Below are positions 30,159-36,842 of a stretch of 38,116 bases of DNA, in pieces. This DNA comes from Bryobacteraceae bacterium (lineage in GTDB: Bacteria; Acidobacteriota; Terriglobia; Bryobacterales; Bryobacteraceae): the NCBI GenBank assembly GCA_019187195.1, contig JABAQT010000036.1, positions 1 to 38,116 of the forward strand, given 5' to 3'. The notes under the pieces were generated by a model that had not been told where the DNA came from, ran no database searches, and saw only the letters and a program-made list of their open reading frames with translations. The first letter of the stretch is position 1. Each line of letters starts with the position of its first letter. The position numbers and the translations under genes are program-made.

Positions 30159-32762
30159 TCAGAACAGGAAATTCAGCCAGAACCGGAATGTCCGTCCATC
30201 GTTCAGCGTGTTCGTAATCTGGCCGAAGTTCGGCAGCACGAGGTCGAAACCCGGCTCGGCGAACTGCGGCGTGTTGAACAGGTTCACGCTTTCGGCGCGA
30301 AAACGCAGCCGCTGCTCTCCGCGCATCGCCCACTCTTTCGTGAGCGAGGCATTCACGTTCCGGATCCCTCCGCGCCGGAAGGTGTTCCTCCCCAGGTTCC
30401 CGCGCGCGTCGGTCGGCTGCATGAATTGAAAAGCCGCCCGCGGCAACAGCGCCCGCGAGGTGTCCGGATCTCCAATCGTGCGTCCGAGAATCGACGCGTC
30501 CACGATATTCGGCCGGTCCCCGCCGTTCGCATCCACGTTGCCGAACCCGGGCGCATCCGACCCGCTTCCAACCGTGAATGGCGTCCCTTGCTTCAGCAGC
30601 AGAACACCGCTCAACGACCATCCGCCGAGCCAGCGCGCCGTGCCGCGGCCAAGCCCCGGAGCGGGAATCGCATACTGCGCCTGTGTAAGAAACGCATGCG
30701 GCTGATCAAAGTTGCTCAATCCTTTCATGTCCGCCGAGGCGAGAAATTCGTTCTGGCTCCGCGATTGCCTCGAATCGGCGTCGTAGGCCGTGTTCGAATA
30801 ACCGCTCCCGAGATCCATCGCCTTGCTGAACCAGTAGGACGTGTTCAGCGTCACGCCATGAAAGCGGGGCATCACCAGCGATATCCGCGCCGCGTCGAAA
30901 TACCCGCGCGAGCCGTTAATGACGCGCCGGATCTCGGCGAAATCCGGATTCTCGCGCCGTTCGTTCACCGTCGTTGTCGTTTGCGGAATGCCCGGGACGG
31001 GATGCGCGCGGTTCAGATACCACATCAACAGCAGCTTGTTTGACCGGCTGCCCACGTAACCCAACTGCAGCCGCCAGTTCCGCGAAAGCTCCGGCTCCCA
31101 GGAAAAGTTGTATTGCTGCGCGTAGGGCGCCGCCAGGCGCGGGTCCAGCACATACGTCGTCGGCCGGGCCACCGTAAGCGCTCCTCCCTGCCCCAACCCG
31201 CCGAACGGATTCAGCAGGTCCGGCGACGGCACCACAATCTTGTTGTTCAATGGCGGCGCGAAACGCACCTGCTGGTAGGTCACCGGATAGATTTCCCCGT
31301 AATCAAAGCCGTAAGCGCCGCGTAACACTCCCGCGCGTCCCGGTCCCCGCCACGCGAAACCGAACCGCGGAGCGAGGTTGTTGCAATCGCACGGATAGGG
31401 AATCGTGTTGAACCCGTTCACCTCCACCGGAGTGGCGGCCGGTTCCCAGCGCAGGCCGAGCGAGAGCGTCAGCCGCTTCGAGACGCGCCATTCATCGCCC
31501 GCATACAGCGCCACCTCCCAATTGCGGAAGCCGCGGCTTACGTTGCCCGCCGCGCGGATGTATTGCGTCGGCACGCCGAGCCGGAAATTCGTAATCGCAT
31601 CCCGTCCGAAATCGGCGGTGAAGCTGAAGTAGCCGCGGTGCGTGTCTGACTCGATGCCGTTGAACTGCCGCCGCAAAGCCTGCGCGCCCAAGGTCCAGTT
31701 ATGGTTCCCTCTCGCCAGGCGCGCGTGCGCGGAGTAGCGGAACAGGTTCTGCGCCCGGTTGATGGGTATCCCCGATTCCGGCCCCAGCGACGTCAGCCCG
31801 GTGATGGCCACGTTCGGCCCCACGGCGTTCTTCTCCGGCGCGAGCAGCGAGCCGATGCGATCATAACCCGCCGACAGATCCGTAACCGTGTCCGCGCTCC
31901 AGGCGCGATTCCACGTCAGCCGGGCCGTATGCGCATGCGTATCGGTATTCGGATTCTGCCCCGACACCAGCTCGAAGGCCTCCACATGCTGGTAGGTGTA
32001 GAGATATCGCGTGAATATTCTGCCCCATACCCCCAGGTTCTGGTCCAGCCGTATCGAGCCGTTGTGCAGATCCACCCGCTGCGGCGCATTGGTATTGAGC
32101 GCGCGCTCGTTGATGTCCGTGCGGTTGGGCAACTCCCGCGGATAAGCGCTGAGCCAGCGGGAAAGCAACGCTCGAACGGCCGGGTCCGCGGCGAGCGGCG
32201 CGCGTTCGTCGGGCCGCGGCACCAGCACGTTTCCATTCACCACCCCGCGGATCAGGTTTTCGCTTCCCTCAAGCGTCAGAAACGATCCCTTCCACAACGG
32301 AGCGCCGCCCGCGAAGCCGAAGTTGTTCTCGTGCGCCGGCTTCACCTCGCCCACCTGAAAGAAGGTGCGCGCGCTGAAGATGCTGTTCAGGTGCGCCGCG
32401 AAGAGGCTGCCGTGGAAGCCCGCGCGCGAAGACGGCGCCAAACGGATCACCGGCGCCGGCGCGTTGCCGAACTCCGCGCTGAAATAGCCCTGCTCCGCGC
32501 GGAACTGATCAATGATCGTGGCCGTGGTGCCGAGCCGGACGTTCAGCTCCTTCAGGGCATTGTTGTCCACAAGATTGAAATAGATGTTCTCGTTGCGCCG
32601 GCTCTCGCCCCCCGCCGTGTCTGTCTTGCCCATCAGGTTCAGTTCCGTACGCCGCGCCGTATCCGTCTCCTGCCTGGGCGCGCCGCTTTCGGGAGCCGTC
32701 GAATTCTTCTGCGCCCATGCCATGGACAGGCAAACGGCAAACGTCAGCAAAACAGACTTCAT
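30159..32762 (-). CDS. Oar-like TonB-dependent receptor barrel with reduced plug
   Basis: An 867-residue outer-membrane barrel protein like the large Oar/TonB-dependent receptors of acidobacteria, thought to import or bind carbohydrates. A signal peptide (KSVLLTFAVCLSMAWAQ) leads to a short N-terminal part. The usual CarboxypepD_reg beta domain is absent. Only a trace of plug is seen (LKELNVRLGTTATIIDQFRA, EQGYFSAEFGNAPAPVI). Barrel text is typical: FHGSLFAAHLNSIFSARTFF, WNLAL-type strands, WRVSKRLTLSLGLRWEP, LAPRFGFAWR, LNTSYWFSKAMDLGSGYSNT, and the aromatic end FRFWLNFLF. No TonB box is evident. I start at the ATG at 32762, one codon after a TTG, because it lies 7 bases from a TACACT box. 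Confidence 0.87.
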   Translation of the reverse strand: MKSVLLTFAVCLSMAWAQKNSTAPESGAPRQETDTARRTELNLMGKTDTAGGESRRNENIYFNLVDNNALKELNVRLGTTATIIDQFRAEQGYFSAEFGNAPAPVIRLAPSSRAGFHGSLFAAHLNSIFSARTFFQVGEVKPAHENNFGFAGGAPLWKGSFLTLEGSENLIRGVVNGNVLVPRPDERAPLAADPAVRALLSRWLSAYPRELPNRTDINERALNTNAPQRVDLHNGSIRLDQNLGVWGRIFTRYLYTYQHVEAFELVSGQNPNTDTHAHTARLTWNRAWSADTVTDLSAGYDRIGSLLAPEKNAVGPNVAITGLTSLGPESGIPINRAQNLFRYSAHARLARGNHNWTLGAQALRRQFNGIESDTHRGYFSFTADFGRDAITNFRLGVPTQYIRAAGNVSRGFRNWEVALYAGDEWRVSKRLTLSLGLRWEPAATPVEVNGFNTIPYPCDCNNLAPRFGFAWRGPGRAGVLRGAYGFDYGEIYPVTYQQVRFAPPLNNKIVVPSPDLLNPFGGLGQGGALTVARPTTYVLDPRLAAPYAQQYNFSWEPELSRNWRLQLGYVGSRSNKLLLMWYLNRAHPVPGIPQTTTTVNERRENPDFAEIRRVINGSRGYFDAARISLVMPRFHGVTLNTSYWFSKAMDLGSGYSNTAYDADSRQSRSQNEFLASADMKGLSNFDQPHAFLTQAQYAIPAPGLGRGTARWLGGWSLSGVLLLKQGTPFTVGSGSDAPGFGNVDANGGDRPNIVDASILGRTIGDPDTSRALLPRAAFQFMQPTDARGNLGRNTFRRGGIRNVNASLTKEWAMRGEQRLRFRAESVNLFNTPQFAEPGFDLVLPNFGQITNTLNDGRTFRFWLNFLF

Positions 32763-32769
32763 CAACGTT

Positions 32770-32775
32770 AGTGTA
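32770..32775 (-). promoter_or_regulatory. Leaderless-type -10 box TACACT for the Oar-like gene
   Basis: TACACT on the minus strand, exactly 7 bases, then the ATG at 32762, with no ribosome-binding site. Confidence 0.45.
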
Positions 32776-32829
32776 GAAGCGGGACCCGCGTTAACGCCAA
32801 TGCCGGCCTTCCGCGAGCGGAAACAGCCG

Positions 32830-34203
32830 CTACCCCCTCGCCGCGCCTCGCGTTTCCTCGATCAGTTCCCTAAGCCGCCGCCGCAGCTCCGGCGCCTGCG
32901 GCGAACCGCTCCCCCGATTCCGCAACTCGTAGGGATCCGCCTGCAAGTCGTACAACTCGTCCATCCCTTCGAGCCGCTCGTAATGGATGTATTTCCACCT
33001 CCGCGTGCGCACCGCGTGATACCCCATGTCGCGAATGCGCGGAAACACCGTATCCGAGTAGTATTCGATCAGAAACGCATCCCGGTCCAGCTCTCCTGTC
33101 AGCGGCCGGCCATGCGCCTTCGGCGCGGGCACACCGGCGAGTTCCAGCGCCGTCGGCGCGATGTCGATGCTCAACGCGAATCCCTCGGGCCGCGACCCGG
33201 CTCGAAACGCCGGCGGATAGCGGATCAGCAGCGGAATCCGGATCGCCTCCTCGTAAGCGAGCCGCCGCTCGTAATTCAACCCGTGCTCTCCATAAAAATA
33301 CCCATGGTCGCTCGTGAAGATCACCACGGTTTCATCCAGCACGCCCCGCCCGGAGAGAACATCCAGCAAGCGGCCAAGCCCTTCGTCAATCGCTTTCGTC
33401 ATCCGCATGCGGTTGAGAATGGTCGCGTCGTCCGTCGCCGTCTCCCGCCCCAAAGGCTTCAATCCTTCGATTGGCCGCATGAGCGCCGGCTTGTCAGCCG
33501 GCGCAATGCCGTAGTTCGGCCGGTGCGGAACGCTCTCCCGCGAATAAAGTGTCCGGTGGCGCGCGGCGGAAATAAATTCATCGGCTGTTCCGTGACTGGT
33601 GATGCTGCCGTCATCGCGCTGCTGGATATTCGGATGGATTGCCTTGTGCGACAGGTACAAACAGAACGGCTTGTTTCGCCGGCGCTCCAGGAACCCCGCC
33701 GCCCGAGCGGTAAGAATGTCGGTGACATAGCCGCGCTCGCGAACCGTCTTTCCGTTCACGTTCAGCACCGGGTCCATCGATTCTCCCTGCCCCTTGAAGC
33801 TCACCCAATGGTCGAATCCCGGCCGCGGTGAGCTATCGTTCCCCATATGCCACTTACCGAGGAACGCCGTTTCATAGCCTCTCTCGTGCAACAGCCGCGG
33901 CCACGTCACCAGTCCGTGGCTGGCGGCGGAACGGTCCGTGTTGTCCGTAATCCCGTGCGCGTGCGGATAGAGCCCGGTGAGAAAGCTCGCCCGGCTTGGT
34001 GAACACAGCGGCGTCGTCGCGAAAGCGTTGCGAAAATTCGCGCCCTCACGCGCCAGGCGGTCGGCATTGGGCGTCTGCGCAAATGGATGCCCCGTGCACC
34101 GTAACTCGTCAAATCGCAGATCATCCACCAATACAAACACGAAGTTCGGCCGCCGCCCGGCCATGGCCGCCACCGGCGCAAGAAGCATTTCCCGCCGTGT
34201 CAT
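32830..34203 (-). CDS. Sulfatase (arylsulfatase A family, formylglycine type)
   Basis: A 457-residue sulfatase. The formylglycine motif is C67-S-P-S-R (LCSPSRASFLTG), so a maturase is needed for activity. NFVFVLVDDLRFDEL gives the N-terminal Asp metal ligands, LGKWHMGN the Lys-His pair, and FTSDHGYFYGEHG the C-terminal Asp-His ligands. The leader (TRREMLLAPVAAMAG) is short but has a twin-Arg; export is likely. The substrate is probably a sulfated sugar or polysaccharide, given the barrel and propeller genes on each side. An AAGGAG ribosome site precedes the ATG at 34203. A TTG one codon earlier is possible. The gene lies 44 bases after the propeller gene. Confidence 0.92.
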   Translation of the reverse strand: MTRREMLLAPVAAMAGRRPNFVFVLVDDLRFDELRCTGHPFAQTPNADRLAREGANFRNAFATTPLCSPSRASFLTGLYPHAHGITDNTDRSAASHGLVTWPRLLHERGYETAFLGKWHMGNDSSPRPGFDHWVSFKGQGESMDPVLNVNGKTVRERGYVTDILTARAAGFLERRRNKPFCLYLSHKAIHPNIQQRDDGSITSHGTADEFISAARHRTLYSRESVPHRPNYGIAPADKPALMRPIEGLKPLGRETATDDATILNRMRMTKAIDEGLGRLLDVLSGRGVLDETVVIFTSDHGYFYGEHGLNYERRLAYEEAIRIPLLIRYPPAFRAGSRPEGFALSIDIAPTALELAGVPAPKAHGRPLTGELDRDAFLIEYYSDTVFPRIRDMGYHAVRTRRWKYIHYERLEGMDELYDLQADPYELRNRGSGSPQAPELRRRLRELIEETRGAARG

Positions 34204-34247
34204 CAAAGCCAGTCTCCTTCACGCTGAAGGCCGTTTTTCGTCCCGCC

Positions 34248-35798
34248 CTACTTGGGCAACCCGAAGCAATACACGTTCGAGTCGTGGTCCACGGCGAACA
34301 CCTTCCCATCCGATACCGCCAGCCCCGTGAAATGCACCCAGGAAGTCATGGCGCTCCCGCTGTTGTACAACTCTTTGCCCGTCCACGCGTCGAGCGCCTT
34401 CAGCACCGCCGGACGTGTGTTTTCCAACCGCTTCGCCTCGCCGCCCCTCTGCACCGCGTTCTCTCCCGTCGACAGCGCAAACACCACTCCGTTGGCGATC
34501 ACCACTCCATCGGGAAGATTAAAATCGCCGGAAATCCACGCCGGAGCGAGCGACGGATTGTGGGTGCGCGGATCCTCCACCACCTTGAACGCCATCACGC
34601 TGCCGTGCGGATTGGGGCCGTTCGTCAGGGGAAACTTCGGTCCCGCCGCCGCCGGCGGACCGCCCATGGGCACATACAACCAGGTCTGCCCGGTCTCGTC
34701 CCGGGCTGTCGAAAAGCCGCCCCAGATCCCCAAACCTTCACAGCACACCGCCTTGTCGTTGCCCAGCCTGGGCGACACGTATAGCGGCGTCTGGTGATCG
34801 GAGCCTCCCAGTTTGTCCGCATCGAGAAGCGTCACCACGCCTTCCTTCGCCCCATGCGCCACCAGGTTGCGGTTGCGCCAGCCAAAGTACACCGGACTCG
34901 CCGAACCCAGATCGAAATCCTTCTTTCGCAGATACTGCCAGTTAGGCGGCAGGTAGTAATCCACCAGTTTCAACTCACCCGCGCTTACCGCCGCCACCGT
35001 GTTCGAATAGTCCCCGGCGATGGGATCGAAAAAGCCGTCGGCCGTCCCCCCATAAACCCGTCCGTTGGCCCCGATAACCGCTCCGCCTCTTCCCCAGATT
35101 CCCGCCGTATTCGTGTTGGAAAGCAGCATCTGGCGCACCACCGGATGGTGCGCGTCCCTGACATCGACGGCATAAAATCCCGAGAGGCCGTTGCCGCAAC
35201 CCTGCGCCAGAACCGTGTAGATGGTTCCATCCACCAGATTCAAACTCCAGTTCTTCGAGTAGGGAGCCACGAACTGCACCGGACCGTAGCGCACCCGCCC
35301 GCTGCCGAGATCGAGTCCGTAGAGCGCTCCGTCTCCCGCGATCACGTACAACCGGTTGGAACTCTTGTCGATCACCGGTGTCGCCGTTATTCCGTTGGGA
35401 CACAGGAACGTGCCCTGATATCCGCCTTTGCCGGGCAGCACGACGTATTTGAACTGGTGAGTCCACAACTCCTCGCCCGTTTCCGCGTCCAGCGCGAACA
35501 CCGCCCCGCCGATACCGGCCACGTACACCACCGCCCGCGGCCCCTTGCTTGTCGAGATGCCGCCCGCCGCCACCGGAGCCGTCAAAGCCCACAGACTGTA
35601 GGACGCGTTGTTGAGCTTGGCCTTCCATTTCAAGCCGAGCCGCGAGACGTTGTCCGGCGCAAGCGTATTCTCCTCGAATGCCCATCCATCACGCTGGGGG
35701 CCGTGGGCAAACGTGAGCCAGTCCCCGGCCAGGGCGGCCGCCGCTGGCAGCAGCGCCAACCCTACGATGGCGCGCCAGGTCCGAAAAAGTGAATTCAT
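34248..35798 (-). CDS. Secreted PQQ-like beta-propeller (quinoprotein dehydrogenase-like) protein
   Basis: A 516-residue protein with a signal peptide (RAIVGLALLPAAAALAG). Repeated propeller blades carry the PQQ-repeat signature, for example YVAGIGGAVFALDAETGEEL, YVIAGDGALYGLDLGSG and VLKALDAWTGKELYNSG, ending in VFAVDHDSNVYCFGLP. It may be a PQQ alcohol/sugar dehydrogenase or a non-enzymatic propeller. The vicinal Cys pair of quinoprotein dehydrogenases would be expected near residue 100, but the only CC here is at about residue 352 (AVCCEGLGIW), so cofactor use is doubtful. No cytochrome domain is present. I start at the ATG at 35798, where the signal peptide begins. It heads a same-strand run of six genes. 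Confidence 0.85.
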   Translation of the reverse strand: MNSLFRTWRAIVGLALLPAAAALAGDWLTFAHGPQRDGWAFEENTLAPDNVSRLGLKWKAKLNNASYSLWALTAPVAAGGISTSKGPRAVVYVAGIGGAVFALDAETGEELWTHQFKYVVLPGKGGYQGTFLCPNGITATPVIDKSSNRLYVIAGDGALYGLDLGSGRVRYGPVQFVAPYSKNWSLNLVDGTIYTVLAQGCGNGLSGFYAVDVRDAHHPVVRQMLLSNTNTAGIWGRGGAVIGANGRVYGGTADGFFDPIAGDYSNTVAAVSAGELKLVDYYLPPNWQYLRKKDFDLGSASPVYFGWRNRNLVAHGAKEGVVTLLDADKLGGSDHQTPLYVSPRLGNDKAVCCEGLGIWGGFSTARDETGQTWLYVPMGGPPAAAGPKFPLTNGPNPHGSVMAFKVVEDPRTHNPSLAPAWISGDFNLPDGVVIANGVVFALSTGENAVQRGGEAKRLENTRPAVLKALDAWTGKELYNSGSAMTSWVHFTGLAVSDGKVFAVDHDSNVYCFGLPK

Positions 35799-35809
35799 GG
35801 CAGACCAAG

Positions 35810-35815
35810 AGTATA
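35810..35815 (-). promoter_or_regulatory. -10 box TATACT before the propeller gene
   Basis: TATACT on the minus strand lies 11 bases before the ATG at 35798. No -35 is recognised. Confidence 0.4.
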
Positions 35816-35820
35816 TCGAT

Positions 35821-35838
35821 CTCCGCGCCACCGCGGAG
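35821..35838. repeat. Hairpin CTCCGCG / CGCGGAG in the divergent promoter region
   Basis: Perfect 7-base inverted repeat with a 4-base loop, between the propeller gene and the isomerase gene. It may be a regulator site or a roadblock between the two promoters. Confidence 0.4.
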
Positions 35839-35863
35839 CCGCCCCTGCACCGCGGCGCACGCG

Positions 35864-35875
35864 GGAGTATACTCC
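35864..35875 (+). promoter_or_regulatory. Perfect 12-base palindrome GGAGTATACTCC with embedded TATACT
   Basis: The palindrome contains a TATACT (35868-35873) that could be the -10 of the isomerase gene, 34 bases before its ATG. A regulator bound here would block that promoter. GAGTATA recurs at 35809-35815 in the opposite promoter. Confidence 0.4.
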
Positions 35876-35907
35876 TGCTCAGGAAGAACCATCAGAGGAG
35901 AGTTCCC

Positions 35908-36813
35908 ATGACGCGGCGGAGTCTGAACACTGCGCTCTCGGCCGGGGCATCCATCGCCCTGCTCACCGGATCAGCCTCGCTCGCGCGGAACCGCAAGCCC
36001 CTGCTCGGCTTCAAGCAGTACGGCATGAAGAAGTTCCCCGTTCACGAAGCGATCCGCCACATCGCTGGAATCGGCTACAAGGCGTTGAGCCTGACGTTGA
36101 TGCCCACCTGGGATACCGAGCCGAAACTGCTTAGCAGGACCGCCCGCGCGGAGATCCGCAAGCGGATTGACGGCCTCGGGTTGGTGCTGTCCTCGGTTCA
36201 GGAGAGTCTGCCGCTGGGGGCGCCGGACGGCGGCAAACGAAACCTCGAGCGCCTGCGCGCGGCGGCCGAAGCCGCGCACGAGTTGTCACCCTCAACCCCG
36301 GCCGTGATTGAAACCCCGGCCGGCGGCCGTCCCGAAAAGTGGATCGAGACCAGAAACAGGATGGCCGATGAACTCGCCCTGTGGGCGAAAACTCTGGAGC
36401 CGCTCGGTGTGGTGCTTGCCATCGAGGGTCATGTCGGCACCGCTCTCGACATGCCCGCGAAAGTCCTTTGGCTTCTCGATCAGGTGAAAAGCCCCTCTAT
36501 CGGGAACCTGTTCGATTACAGTCACTATCACCTTCAGCGGTTGGACCTCGACCCCACACTCCGGCAACTGGCGGGCCGCACCGTGTTGCACCACATAAAG
36601 GACAGCGCCGGTAATCCGGAACACTACCGTTTTCTACTGCCGGGCGATTCGGGCGAAATCAACTACAGAGAGTATGCGCGGGTCCTCGGGGAAATCCGCT
36701 ACCAGGGAACCTTGCTCCTCGAGGTCAGCGCCCAGATTTTCAACCAGCCCGGTTACGACGGTTTGGCGGCCGCGCAACACTGTTGGAATAACATGGCCCC
36801 GTATTTCGCCTGA
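35908..36813 (+). CDS. Sugar phosphate isomerase/epimerase (xylose-isomerase-like TIM barrel) with Tat leader
   Basis: A 301-residue TIM-barrel protein of the AP-endonuclease-2 superfamily, different in sequence from the one at 1890. The leader (TRRSLNTALSAGASIALL) is of Tat type. Barrel features include LLGFKQYGMKKFPVHEAIRH, PLGVVLAIEGHVGTALDMPA (Glu ligand), NLFDYSHYHLQRLDL (Asp-His), TVLHHIKDSAGN and a late Glu in LLLEVSAQIF. The gene is followed 29 bases later by a Tat-leader Gfo/Idh/MocA oxidoreductase. This pair resembles the oxidoreductase plus isomerase-fold lyase sets that cut glycosides through 3-keto sugars. A clear GAGGAG ribosome site 7 bases before the ATG at 35908 sets the start. 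Confidence 0.87.
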   Translation: MTRRSLNTALSAGASIALLTGSASLARNRKPLLGFKQYGMKKFPVHEAIRHIAGIGYKALSLTLMPTWDTEPKLLSRTARAEIRKRIDGLGLVLSSVQESLPLGAPDGGKRNLERLRAAAEAAHELSPSTPAVIETPAGGRPEKWIETRNRMADELALWAKTLEPLGVVLAIEGHVGTALDMPAKVLWLLDQVKSPSIGNLFDYSHYHLQRLDLDPTLRQLAGRTVLHHIKDSAGNPEHYRFLLPGDSGEINYREYARVLGEIRYQGTLLLEVSAQIFNQPGYDGLAAAQHCWNNMAPYFA

Positions 36814-36842
36814 GGCGCGGCGGGAAAGGAAAGCAACGGCAC

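Noticed and set aside
32809..32822. TTCCGC / GCGGAA inverted repeat just downstream of the sulfatase gene, considered as a terminator
   Set aside because: Only six base pairs with a 2-base loop and no T-tract, so it is too weak to call.
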